Below are positions 50,668 to 59,616 of a DNA stretch of 64,000 nt, one piece after another (positions within the stretch are counted from its first letter, which is position 1; each line of letters opens with the position of its first letter). Below the pieces are notes generated by a model. The model did not search any database. It saw only the letters and a list, made by a program, of their open reading frames with translations, and had not been told where the DNA came from. The stretch lies in contig NZ_CP135922.1 in the NCBI RefSeq assembly GCF_032399705.1, positions 1,240,001-1,304,000 on the forward strand. Direction: 5' to 3'. Both the position numbers and the translations under genes were made by a program. This DNA is from Paenibacillus sp. BIC5C1. GTDB taxonomy: Bacteria; Bacillota; Bacilli; Paenibacillales; Paenibacillaceae.

Positions 50668-51585
50668 ATGGCACAATACCCGCAGTGGTCTTATTCGCAG
50701 TCGCGGGCGAGTATGTTCGATGAGTGCCTGCGCAAATATTATTATCATTATTATGGAGCCCATAACGGCTGGAAGGCAGAGTCGGCTGATGAGATGCAGG
50801 TACGTCTGTATCGGTTGAAGCAGCTCAGCAATCTATACCTCGTATTCGGCGACCTCGCGCACCGGATGTGTGAATCGGCGGTTCGCAGCAGGGAAGAAGG
50901 CAAGGATAAACCGCGTGAACACTTTCTGGAACAAACTATGCGCAAGCTGCTCAATCAGGCGTATGTGGAATCGATGGATCAGGATCAGTGGCGGCTCGAC
51001 CCCAAGAACCGGGTAATGTTGTCTGAGATGTATTACGGGGATGACACGTTGAGTGACCGGATTGCCACGATCAAAGAACGAGCCTCGGCCTGTGTCGGCA
51101 ATCTGTACCAGACGCTCACGTGGGAGGACCTGTCCCGTGCAAGTACGGATATTTTGGAGATTGAGAAATGGGATACGATGATGCTGCACGATACGCGTGT
51201 GTATGTGAAGATGGACTTGTTATATCGTCGCAGCAACGGCAACATCGTCATTGTGGATTGGAAAACGGGCAAGGAGGATGACTTCTCGGATCAATTGATG
51301 CTGTACGCATCCTATGTGAGGGAGCATTACCGGGTTCCACTGGAGCAGATCGAGCTGCGGGTGGAGTACCTGTTAACCGGGACACACCGAGAGTTTACGG
51401 CAACGGAAGAGGATATCCTGAAGGTGGAGGAGAACGTGGGGCGGTATATTGCGGAGATGCGCTCCTGTGTGGATGATGAGTATTACAACCGTCCCAAGGA
51501 CGTTTCGTATTTCACGCCAATGCCTTCACGCCGTGCTTGCCGGGACTGTAATTTCCGTGAGGTATGCAGCGAACGTGTAGTATAG
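50668..51585 (+). CDS. Stand-alone PD-(D/E)XK nuclease with probable Fe-S cluster
   Basis: About 305 residues. SRASMFDECLRKYYYHYYG holds an N-terminal Cys (near 20). KMDLLYRR and NIVIVDWKTGK (near 205-220) are the D and D-x-K parts of the PD-(D/E)XK active site, and QLMLYASYVREHY the motif IV Gln/Tyr. CRDCNFREVC at the extreme C-terminus adds three Cys. Four Cys in this spacing is the AddB/Cas4-type 4Fe-4S arrangement. No helicase or cas genes are near. Start: ATG 50668 follows AAAGGCAG; the longer frame has an unusual N-terminal extension. Its cellular role is unknown; DNA end processing is likely. Confidence 0.85.
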   Translation: MAQYPQWSYSQSRASMFDECLRKYYYHYYGAHNGWKAESADEMQVRLYRLKQLSNLYLVFGDLAHRMCESAVRSREEGKDKPREHFLEQTMRKLLNQAYVESMDQDQWRLDPKNRVMLSEMYYGDDTLSDRIATIKERASACVGNLYQTLTWEDLSRASTDILEIEKWDTMMLHDTRVYVKMDLLYRRSNGNIVIVDWKTGKEDDFSDQLMLYASYVREHYRVPLEQIELRVEYLLTGTHREFTATEEDILKVEENVGRYIAEMRSCVDDEYYNRPKDVSYFTPMPSRRACRDCNFREVCSERVV

Positions 51586-51636
51586 AGCACTAGAAGCATC
51601 TTCAGATCTCATTCCTATTCATGTGAAAATAAAACA

Positions 51637-51684
51637 AGAAGCGCCAGCCTGGACAGGATCTGCCCGGACTGGCGCTTCTATTAC
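51637..51684. terminator. Bidirectional terminator between nuclease and ald genes
   Basis: AGAAGCGCCAG pairs with CTGGCGCTTCT, with an inner partial GACAGG/CCTGTC-like region. A second hairpin GTTCCAC/GTGGAAC follows at about 51685-51720. Confidence 0.82.
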
Positions 51685-51732
51685 GTTCCACAGGCCGGCG
51701 ACAAGGCGCCAGGTGGAACGGTCATGTCAAGA

Positions 51733-52866
51733 TTACTGGACCGTGGCGGTATTCTCCAGCGCCTGTCCTGCGGGAACATAGGCATGCCCGAGATCCCGGG
51801 CAACCGCCTCATACGTGATATGTCCATTCAGCACGTTTACCGCGCTGCGAATGGACGAACTGCCGCGAATCGCGGCAGCTGCACCGTGGTTCGCCAGCTG
51901 CAGCGCATAAGGCATGGTGGCGTTGGTCAGCGCCACCGTAGACGTGCGCGGCACCGCGCCAGGCATGTTCGCTACCGCGTAATGCACCACACCATGCTTC
52001 ACATAGGTCGGTTCATCGTGGGTCGTGATATGATCAATGGTCTCCACAATTCCGCCCTGATCAATTGCGACATCCACAATGACCGAGCCGGGTGCCATGG
52101 TGGTGACCATTTGCTCGCTGACTAGGGTCGGCGCTTTGGCGCCTGGAATCAGCACCGCACAGATCAGCAGGTCGGCAGCCGCAACAGCCGACGCAATATT
52201 GGATGGACTCGATACCAGCGTATGAATCTGATTGCCAAAAATATCATCCAGCTGGCGCAGACGATTCAGATTCAAATCAAGGATGGTCACATCCGCACCC
52301 AGACCAATCGCGATTTTGGCGGCATTCGTACCTACTGTGCCACCTCCAATAATGACGACCTTGCCACGGCTTACGCCGGGTACGCCTGATAACAGAATGC
52401 CTTTGCCACCTTCCGTTTTCTCCAGCAGCTGCGCTCCAATCTGAGCAGACATCCGTCCGGCAACTTCACTCATCGGGGTGAGCAGAGGCAGTGTACCATT
52501 AACTTCCAATGTCTCGTACGCAATGGCAGTCACCCGGCTTTCAATCAGTGCCTTTGCCAGTGCAGGTTCCGCTGCGAGGTGCAGGTAGGTGAAAAGAATC
52601 AAGCCAGGACGAAAATAGGGGTATTCGCTGGCAAGGGGTTCTTTGACCTTGATGATCATATCTGCCTCTGCCCACACAGTTGAAGCTGTATCCCGAAGCT
52701 CCGCTCCGGCCGATTGATATTCGTTGTCTGTGAATCCACTGCCCAATCCTGCGCCACGTTCGATCATGACTTGATGTCCGGCTCTGATAAAATCAGCAGC
52801 TCCAGCAGGGGTCATTGCTACACGATTTTCATTGTTTTTGATTTCTTTCGGAATTCCGATTCTCAT
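51733..52866 (-). CDS. ald: Alanine dehydrogenase
   Basis: A 377-residue NAD-dependent enzyme that converts L-alanine to pyruvate and ammonia. [22 protein letters not shown] is the family N-terminus with the pyruvate-binding Arg/Lys. [27 protein letters not shown] holds the NAD-binding glycines, and [13 protein letters not shown] and [21 protein letters not shown] complete the signature. Start: ATG 52866 has GAGGT with 8-base spacing; ATG 52872 sits too close to it. It diverges from a PucR-type regulator resembling AdeR. Confidence 0.95.
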   Translation of the reverse strand: MRIGIPKEIKNNENRVAMTPAGAADFIRAGHQVMIERGAGLGSGFTDNEYQSAGAELRDTASTVWAEADMIIKVKEPLASEYPYFRPGLILFTYLHLAAEPALAKALIESRVTAIAYETLEVNGTLPLLTPMSEVAGRMSAQIGAQLLEKTEGGKGILLSGVPGVSRGKVVIIGGGTVGTNAAKIAIGLGADVTILDLNLNRLRQLDDIFGNQIHTLVSSPSNIASAVAAADLLICAVLIPGAKAPTLVSEQMVTTMAPGSVIVDVAIDQGGIVETIDHITTHDEPTYVKHGVVHYAVANMPGAVPRTSTVALTNATMPYALQLANHGAAAAIRGSSSIRSAVNVLNGHITYEAVARDLGHAYVPAGQALENTATVQ

Positions 52867-53056
52867 CGCCATGCACCTCGTCCATTTAATGGTTGTTAGC
52901 TTATACTACAAGTTTATGACCTGGATCATCGTTTTGCACCTTACCTCATGTCTATGTTTTGAAGAATTGATTCAACATAATGTCGAGAAAAGACTATTCA
53001 GGACATTTGTCCATCGCTTATAATGTAAGAAAAAATGACACTATGAGGGATCGATA

Positions 53057-54727
53057 TTGAGAAATGACCGCGTGTTTACGATAAAGGATATTCTGGCTCG
53101 CCCTGTCTTTGCCAAAGCCCGGCTTGCTGCGGGGAAAGAAGGAACATCACGTCAAGTTGGATGGGTTCATGTGCTGGAGATTACCAATGTTTCTCCCTTT
53201 GTAAGCCCCCATGATCTTATTTTATCCACTGGACTATGGCTTCAATCGGAAGAAGGGCGCGAAGAATATCTGCTCCAGTTAATCCGGAGCGAAGCGGCGG
53301 GGCTCTGCGTGGAGTTTGGTACGAGCATTCATGGCATACCCGAAGAATTGATAGAACTCGCTGACAGGCATCAATTCCCGCTTATCGTGTTTGAGCAACC
53401 GGTCCGTTTTGTTGAGATCACGCAAGATATTCACGCTTTGCTTATTAATCATCAACACCAACTGCTGAAAAGTCTGGAAACCTATTCCCGTCAGCTTCAG
53501 CAGCGAACATTACAGAGTACAGACATGTCGGCTGTGCTCAATCTTCTGCATGAATATGCAGCCAAGCCGGTTGTGTATATCTCGTCCATGGAACCGGGCA
53601 GTTTTGTGCCGGAGCTGCCCTCCGAGACACAACAAGCGATCTACACATGGTACGAACAGGAGGTTGAGCATCTGGATCTCAATGATTCAGACACGGAGTT
53701 ATGGTTCCATCTGGATGAGGAACAGGTGTTGCTATGTCACCCGGTCGTATGTTTTGGGCAGGTTTTTTCCGCAGTAGGCATGGTTGTACATCCTTCGGCA
53801 CCCGTCGAATATCTCAAGCTGTTGCTCGATTATACAGCGAAGGCTGCGGCCGCATTGACGCTGCGCTCTCAGTTTCTGGAGGAGAAAATGGTACGCAACC
53901 AAAATGAGCTGATCCAGGATCTGATGAACGGTAACATTCTTCAAGAGGAGCAGGCACAGACCCGAATGGGGCTCCGTCTGTTGGTGAAGGGACAGTACTG
54001 GTTTGCCGGCGGCGTTATTGAGATGGAGCACCGTCTGAAAGGCATAGGCCGTGAGCGAATGGAAACCAATCATCAGGATATTCTGGTGCTGCTGCGTTCC
54101 TTGCTCAAAAAGAACAACCTGGCCAGCCTCATCATGCTGAAAAATAATCAGGTATATGTATGCTGCGCCAAGGAAGAGAGCAAGACATCCACACGAAATC
54201 AACTGGTAAAATCACTTGAAGGCATTATTAGTGATGTGAAGAGATTTGCGAGTCGCAACCTGAAGCAGGTTACGATCCATGCCGGATTTGGCAAGGTGCG
54301 TAACCGGTTAACAGGATTGCCGGACAGTCTGCGGGAAGCATATCAGGTCATCGAAGTTTCACGATCCGTGGATCGGCTGGAACATATTCATTTTTACGAA
54401 CGTATGGGTATATATCAAATGCTCAAAGCATTGCCCCAATCGTTTCTGCAGCCTTTTGTCAATGACCATCTGGGCGTTCTGATTGACTATGATCGGGCAC
54501 ATCATCTAAGGCTGGTGGAGACATTGGATGCCTTTCTGCAAAATTTTGGTTCCAAACGGGATGCGGCTGCTCAATTGTTCATACATCGGCAAACCTTGTA
54601 CAATAGATTGGAGAAGTTAGAAGAATTAATGGGACCAGATTTTATGGATCAGGAAAGAAGAATCTGCCTGGAGATGGCGCTGCTTGCTCATGCCATGATC
54701 GAGGAGGAACAGGATTTTCCATCTTGA
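53057..54727 (+). CDS. PucR-family regulator, AdeR-like
   Basis: A 556-residue regulator. The N-terminal PucR domain (FTIKDILARPVFAKARLAAG ... LILSTGLWL) is followed by a GGDEF-like central domain and a C-terminal HTH_30 (LVETLDAFLQNFGSKRDAAAQLFIHRQTLYNRLEKLEEL). In Bacillus, AdeR of this layout activates the neighbouring ald gene. The divergent arrangement here, with 190 bases between, supports the same job. The start is TTG 53057, with GAGGGA upstream and 7-base spacing. Confidence 0.9.
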   Translation: MRNDRVFTIKDILARPVFAKARLAAGKEGTSRQVGWVHVLEITNVSPFVSPHDLILSTGLWLQSEEGREEYLLQLIRSEAAGLCVEFGTSIHGIPEELIELADRHQFPLIVFEQPVRFVEITQDIHALLINHQHQLLKSLETYSRQLQQRTLQSTDMSAVLNLLHEYAAKPVVYISSMEPGSFVPELPSETQQAIYTWYEQEVEHLDLNDSDTELWFHLDEEQVLLCHPVVCFGQVFSAVGMVVHPSAPVEYLKLLLDYTAKAAAALTLRSQFLEEKMVRNQNELIQDLMNGNILQEEQAQTRMGLRLLVKGQYWFAGGVIEMEHRLKGIGRERMETNHQDILVLLRSLLKKNNLASLIMLKNNQVYVCCAKEESKTSTRNQLVKSLEGIISDVKRFASRNLKQVTIHAGFGKVRNRLTGLPDSLREAYQVIEVSRSVDRLEHIHFYERMGIYQMLKALPQSFLQPFVNDHLGVLIDYDRAHHLRLVETLDAFLQNFGSKRDAAAQLFIHRQTLYNRLEKLEELMGPDFMDQERRICLEMALLAHAMIEEEQDFPS

Positions 54728-54750
54728 TGAATCAGGCTGGAAGACAGTCC

Positions 54751-54792
54751 AGACTGTGCATTATTGAAAGCATGCACAGTCTAGCAATTTTT
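54751..54792 (+). terminator. Rho-independent terminator after the PucR gene
   Basis: AGACTGTGCAT pairs perfectly with ATGCACAGTCT across a 10-base loop, followed by AGCAATTTTT. Confidence 0.88.
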
Positions 54793-55065
54793 ACTGATGC
54801 GACGAGCGTTTCGTAATGCTCTTGGTAATACAGAGTTGCCAGAAGCCGGACGGCGGCCACGGAACAGTTTGGGTTGGCCGGAGGAAGGTGCAAGGGATAA
54901 CGAGGTGGGAGCAGCCAAGCGATATGGCGAAGAGCTGCGCTCCGGAAGAGTTTCCGTCTCCATTCTTTTGGATGAAACACCGGTTTGACGCAACCATTCA
55001 TCAAGTCGCTCGCGGTTGATTCCCAGTTGTCCGCTCAGATTACAGATATCGAGGTTTTTTCTCAC
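54781..55065 (-). CDS. Possible small protein with helix-turn-helix-like N-terminus
   Basis: A frame of 94 residues from GTG 55065. NLSGQLGINRERLDEWLRQTG has the spacing of a helix-turn-helix, and the remainder is Ser/Pro/Arg-rich and low in complexity. AAGGCGG with 6-base spacing precedes the GTG. The stop falls inside the terminator stem of the converging PucR gene. No family is recognised, and the second half has unusual composition, so it may not be a real gene. Confidence 0.35.
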   Translation of the reverse strand: MRKNLDICNLSGQLGINRERLDEWLRQTGVSSKRMETETLPERSSSPYRLAAPTSLSLAPSSGQPKLFRGRRPASGNSVLPRALRNARRISKNC

Positions 55066-55374
55066 ACAAATCCGCCTTTCCTGGAATATCGGGCTGTATT
55101 GGTTCTGAAAGGGAAGCATGAAGTTCGAAATGGGTGGATGCCCACTTGATTGGTGTGCTCGATTAGCGGAATGGCGAATATGTTAAACATCCTCATGAAA
55201 GATGTATGTACCCTGTGTTAAACGTTTGCAAACAGCTGCTTTGTATATTTTAGAATAATTTGGCTTTTATCTAGATTTTATCACTCCACATGTAACTGTG
55301 CGTCTCAATATAGTCTCAACTTGTGAGAAAATAAGGTGTATGGAAAGTACCAGTATCTAGTACGGAGGACACAG
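55066..55374. other. Non-coding stretch before the STAND regulator
   Basis: An AT-rich control region with no recognisable gene. The promoter of the STAND gene should lie in the last 150 bases; no clear -35/-10 pair was chosen. Confidence 0.4.
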
Positions 55375-57444
55375 ATGGAAAACAGTAGTGAGGTTCAATA
55401 CGACAGCCACTATGGTCATGGAAAACGTTTTGTGGGTCGAGCCAAGGAACTGATGATGTTGGACCGATGGCTTAGTAATCCGGAAGCACCTTTAACCATT
55501 TTTTCAGTTACGGGCATGGGGGGGATCGGTAAATCATCCTTACTGTCCGAGATGTTGTCTGTTGCTCGAAATCAGGGAGCAACCGCCATATGGATGGATG
55601 GCAGATCCTGCGGCTCTACACCGTCGGTCTTTTTGGAGTATCTCTCCTCTACATTGGGACTAGAGACGATGGGGAGTGATGGTAGCACGCGGCCATTGAG
55701 CCTGCTAAGTGAGACTTCAGTAAAGAGGCGGCTGGTCCTTGCTGTGGATAATTATGAAGAGTTGGCTCTTCTGGAGAGCTGGTTTATGGAAGTCTTCGTA
55801 TCCAAGCTCCCGTTATATGGAGTACTTATTATTCTGGCCTCACGACCGGAGCCTGCTTCAGCGTGGCGGACACATCCAAGGTTGCGGCAGCGCCTCGTGC
55901 AGATGCCTCTTCAACATTTTACGGGTGAAGAAGTGTCCGAATATATTGCGGTGGCAGGATCATTGAACAGGAGCATGGCGGGGACAATTGCGCGTATGAC
56001 AGATGGACATCCGCTGGGGCTGGCGCTTGCTGTGGAGGCTGCGGATCAGCGCAGGAATGTACCCATTTCCGATTGGAATGAATTGTCACAAATGATTAGT
56101 GCCAGACTGCTGCTTGAATTGACGCTGCCCCGCCTGCACCCGATGGTCGAGGTATTAACGCTGCTAGAAACAGCGAATCAGGAATTGCTATCATCCGTGC
56201 TGCAAACAGAGGTGACGCTTGAGGAATATAACGTCCTGAGACGTATGTCGTTTATCCGTTCCGGTCCTAATGGTCTGGCGCTGCATGATATGGCCAGATT
56301 ACATCTGCTTCGCGATTTCCGCCAACGTGAGCCCCAGCGTGTGCTAGCCATGCGGGTGCGAATTGCAAGGCTGCTGAAGCCGCTCCATGAACAAGCTGGT
56401 CCACATGAGAGGCGCCAGATTACGAGGAAAATGCTACTGTTGTGCCAGGAATCCATGCTCCAGCACCGGAAGTATGCTGATGTATCGGCGGATTCACTAT
56501 TTTCTCCCATGGAAGTGATGCGAGCAGAAGACTTGCCGGCGTTGCACAGATTGCTCCAACAGTGGTGTGAATATAGTGTAGAACCCTGGCAGGCGCCGTC
56601 TTATCCTGCTTTTTTAGACGAACTTGCACAGCGTTATCCTGAGGGGATTGTATTGATGCGTGACAAGGAAGGTGATCCAATCGCAATGTTCATTACGGTG
56701 CTCGTGCATCGGGAGAGCAGCGGGATGTTGTGCAGCTATTTTCCGGCCGAGATGCAAGAATGTTTCACACCGGACGAGCTGGATTGCGATCCGGACCAGA
56801 CGGATACTCACTTTGCGGTACTCGCTGCAGCACGAGATGATGTGCCAGGTTACAAACGTGAAGAGCTTGTGGGTTATATGTCGCTGGATCGCCTGTCACT
56901 ACTTGGAGAAGGGGCCAGGGTCATACTGATCGCAACCAATCCGCATCTGAAGCTGTTTTTGCAGAGTATTGGGTTTCGGAGTAAAAGAACACGCACTCGT
57001 TTGTGCGACTTGTATGAAGATCAAGCAGAAGTGCTGGATCTGGATCTACGCAGTGGACAATTTGGTGATTGGATGATGTCCCTCTTGGTTCCGGATACAA
57101 AGAGCAGTGGGTTACAACAGGGGACGTCTGGTGTGAGTCTGGTATCCTGGTCCGAACAGGATGTGCGCAAAATGCTGACTCATCTGCACTCTCCCGGAGA
57201 ATTGCATGAGTATGCAGGGCGAGTGAATGGCATAACGGATGGCATTCATCTACAGTCGCATATTCTGGATTTGCTGGAGGGCCGGGTTCATGGTATCTCC
57301 CAACAGGATCAGCTGCTGTTATATACCGCCTATTGGACACATGCTGGCAATCCAACTGCCGCAGCACAGGCTTGTTCAATGAGCCGGGCGACATTCTATC
57401 GGCATCTGCGATCCGCTTTGATCCGATTGGCAAGAGTACTGTAG
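55375..57444 (+). CDS. STAND-type ATPase regulator with acetyltransferase-like region and C-terminal HTH
   Basis: A 689-residue protein. An N-terminal P-loop NTPase has Walker A VTGMGGIGKSSLL (near 45-57) and Walker B LVLAVDNYEEL, as in STAND/AfsR-like ATPases. A helical arm region follows. Residues about 460-580 resemble a GNAT acyltransferase (FITVLVHRESSGMLCSYF, HFAVLAAARDD, VILIATNPHLKLFLQSIGFRS). The last 40 residues hold an HTH (GNPTAAAQACSMSRATFYRHL). Start: ATG 55375 has GGAGG with 6-base spacing. The combination of STAND ATPase, GNAT-like part and HTH is unusual. It is a single gene, and its targets are unknown. Confidence 0.75.
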   Translation: MENSSEVQYDSHYGHGKRFVGRAKELMMLDRWLSNPEAPLTIFSVTGMGGIGKSSLLSEMLSVARNQGATAIWMDGRSCGSTPSVFLEYLSSTLGLETMGSDGSTRPLSLLSETSVKRRLVLAVDNYEELALLESWFMEVFVSKLPLYGVLIILASRPEPASAWRTHPRLRQRLVQMPLQHFTGEEVSEYIAVAGSLNRSMAGTIARMTDGHPLGLALAVEAADQRRNVPISDWNELSQMISARLLLELTLPRLHPMVEVLTLLETANQELLSSVLQTEVTLEEYNVLRRMSFIRSGPNGLALHDMARLHLLRDFRQREPQRVLAMRVRIARLLKPLHEQAGPHERRQITRKMLLLCQESMLQHRKYADVSADSLFSPMEVMRAEDLPALHRLLQQWCEYSVEPWQAPSYPAFLDELAQRYPEGIVLMRDKEGDPIAMFITVLVHRESSGMLCSYFPAEMQECFTPDELDCDPDQTDTHFAVLAAARDDVPGYKREELVGYMSLDRLSLLGEGARVILIATNPHLKLFLQSIGFRSKRTRTRLCDLYEDQAEVLDLDLRSGQFGDWMMSLLVPDTKSSGLQQGTSGVSLVSWSEQDVRKMLTHLHSPGELHEYAGRVNGITDGIHLQSHILDLLEGRVHGISQQDQLLLYTAYWTHAGNPTAAAQACSMSRATFYRHLRSALIRLARVL

Positions 57445-57451
57445 CGTGACA

Positions 57452-57501
57452 GAAAAAACACACAGTAACCGGCCTATCGAGCCAGTCCTGCGTGTTTTTT
57501 T
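57452..57501 (+). terminator. Rho-independent terminator after the STAND gene
   Basis: AAAAAACACACAG pairs with CTGCGTGTTTTTT, with an inner CCGGC/GAGCC-type pair. Confidence 0.85.
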
Positions 57502-57573
57502 AATGAAATAAATCTCAAGCAGATGACCATGAGATACAGGGTCAGTGAGGCTTTGGTTATTGAAATTGAAGCG

Positions 57574-58581
57574 TTAATGCGTTGTTCCTACTAACCAAGC
57601 GGCGAGTTCTTCCGTTTGGGTGAGAATGGCAATGGGGTCCCAATACCAGGAGCGATCGGCACCCCAGATATATACATGATCATTTTTGACGGCGTCCAAT
57701 CGTCCCCAGATGGGGTCAGCCTTTAAATCTTCTATCGTCTGGTTATCTGTCGTTAGAACGATATAATCCCCAGCATATTTAGGCAAAACTTCCGTGGAGA
57801 GACTTGCCCAGCCTGGATCGGCTAACTCAGCGATTACCTCAGCTGGAGGTTTGAAACCAAGCACATTGTATATTACGGGTCCGCCCTTGCCATAGTTGGC
57901 GCCAACGGTTGAAATATCTTTCCCCATATATTCCAGAATGGAGAATGTGCTATCGGCAGGGATAACCTGGAGCACTCGTTCTTTCGCTGCGGCTGTGCGG
58001 CGGTCATAATCGGCAAGCCATGCCTTTGCTTCCTCTTGCTTACCTAGTAGCTCACCGAAATAACTGACTTCTTCATGCACGGTTTTGAATGAGGCATAGG
58101 GTACGATTACAGTCGGAGCAATTTTAGTTAACTGCTCATTCATTTCAGCGTACATATCATCCATAATAATCAGATCCGGCTCCATGGCAGCAATCTTCTC
58201 CAGGTTGCCGTTGCCATCTCCCAGATCCTCCACGTCTTTCAGCGCATCATGCAGGTAGGGGTTCGCAATGTGGTGACTTGATGTTCCGACAGGAGTTACA
58301 CCCAGAGCGATCAGACTGCCCAAGTATTCACCCGCTACAATTCGTTTGGGTTGCAATGGGACTTCAATATCTCCTGTAACCGTGGACACGGTTTTGGTCT
58401 GTGGTTGCTCGGCAGTTGTAGTTCCAGCAGTTTGTCCTTGTTTGGTATTGGTCGGAGTTGTCGCATTCTCTGTTGCTCCCGAGGAGCTATTACCTGTAGC
58501 CTCCGTCCCGCAAGCGCTGACCAACAGCATAAAGCTAAGCAATAATACCGCCGTAATTGGTGGTCTTGATCCTCTATACAT
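57574..58581 (-). CDS. Siderophore-binding lipoprotein within a longer AraC reading frame
   Basis: A 335-residue lipoprotein if started at ATG 58581. The signal segment MYRGSRPPITAVLLLSFMLLVSAC ends in the lipobox VSAC and is followed by a Thr/Ser/Gly-rich linker typical of surface lipoproteins. The mature part is FhuD-like (QPKRIVAGEYLGSLIALGVTPVGT, IAAMEPDLIIMDD, VKNDHVYIWGADRSW). GAGAGG lies 11 bases before the ATG, and a perfect Fur box sits 32-46 bases upstream. The same frame, however, continues upstream without a stop into an AraC regulator (59541). Internal initiation is my preferred reading. No permease genes are adjacent. Confidence 0.8.
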   Translation of the reverse strand: MYRGSRPPITAVLLLSFMLLVSACGTEATGNSSSGATENATTPTNTKQGQTAGTTTAEQPQTKTVSTVTGDIEVPLQPKRIVAGEYLGSLIALGVTPVGTSSHHIANPYLHDALKDVEDLGDGNGNLEKIAAMEPDLIIMDDMYAEMNEQLTKIAPTVIVPYASFKTVHEEVSYFGELLGKQEEAKAWLADYDRRTAAAKERVLQVIPADSTFSILEYMGKDISTVGANYGKGGPVIYNVLGFKPPAEVIAELADPGWASLSTEVLPKYAGDYIVLTTDNQTIEDLKADPIWGRLDAVKNDHVYIWGADRSWYWDPIAILTQTEELAAWLVGTTH

Positions 58582-59541
58582 GTTCAATTCGTCCTCTCTA
58601 TCCCTAGCTCGTTGATAATCATTATCATCTACAACAGTATAGCTGAGGGGTTTTGGAGGGCCAATGGATAATCTCATGGTTGTAGAAGGACTATCTTCTC
58701 GTTGGGTGGCTCTATGGTCCGCTCTGAAATGTGAGGGAGAGACACCTTTATACTTTTTGAATAACCTGCCCAGATAGTAGGGGTCCTGATAACCAACGCT
58801 GGATGCAATCTCTTTTAAGGTGGCATCCGTCTCCAGCAGCAATGCTGCCGTCTTTTCGATCCGTACTTTAATGAGATAATCAATCGGGCTGAGTCCGGTC
58901 CGGCTTTTAAAATAGGAGGAGAGATGCGGAACGCTATAATTCAGGTTCTCTGATAGTAATTCCAGCGTAATGGCTTCGGCGTATCGAGACTGAATAATCG
59001 TGATGATTTGCGCAGCCAGATCGCGTTTCTGAGAACGTACACCTTGAGTCTGCATCTGATTCATCAATTCAGTGATGAATTGAAAAAGCAGGCTCTTGGC
59101 ACGCAAATGTCCAAGCGCTTCGGCTTTGCCCCATTCCTTATGCATGTCCGTCAAACAGCGATAGAGTATAACAGGTTCCGCAGGGATTAGGCTGTAGGTA
59201 ACGTGGAAAGGACGCAGACGATCAGCTAGTGCTGCAAGTTCGCTATGGGCTGGCAGTGAAAGTTTTGCTTTATAATAAACGCAATAATATTCGAACTCTT
59301 CTTGTCCGGCTTCTACGTTCAGAATGCTTCCTTTACCCGCATGGAATATCTGAAAACGTCGTGTATTGTGTGATGTCTCATCGAGTATAATCTGAGCGCT
59401 TCCGCGGACAGACATGATAAAGACACTGGCAGGTAAGACATAGGGACGCGAAGTCTGACCTGCTCGGACTACCACACGGCGGATATCAAATATGTTGAAG
59501 GAAGCGTGATTCCACAACATCATGTGATTCTGTATCTCCAT
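58582..59541 (-). CDS. AraC-family regulator, open in frame into the lipoprotein gene
   Basis: The first 320 residues of a 655-residue frame. A cupin-like sensor domain (about 1-170; VLPASVFIMSVRGSAQIILDE) is followed by two HTHs (about 185-285; LELLSENLNYSVPHLSSYFK and LKEIASSVGYQDPYYLGRLF). After the last HTH come about 35 linker residues, then the lipoprotein signal segment, without a stop codon. The regulator therefore cannot be made as a free protein from this frame unless translation ends otherwise. The product would be an AraC domain on the cytosolic side of a membrane segment with a siderophore-binding domain outside. Sequencing error, recent stop loss or a true fusion are all possible. 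Confidence 0.8.
58613..58627. promoter_or_regulatory. Perfect Fur box inside the AraC-lipoprotein frame
   Basis: TGATAATCATTATCA is an exact 7-1-7 Fur box. On the minus strand it lies 32-46 bases upstream of ATG 58581 and encodes the linker residues DDNDY of the long frame. A Fur-controlled promoter for the lipoprotein is inferred. Confidence 0.88.
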
Positions 59542-59616
59542 GTGCTATAACCAACCTTCTTCATCGAGGCTTAACCATTCTATGTATCATTCATTATAAC
59601 GACATGAAGAGGCTGG

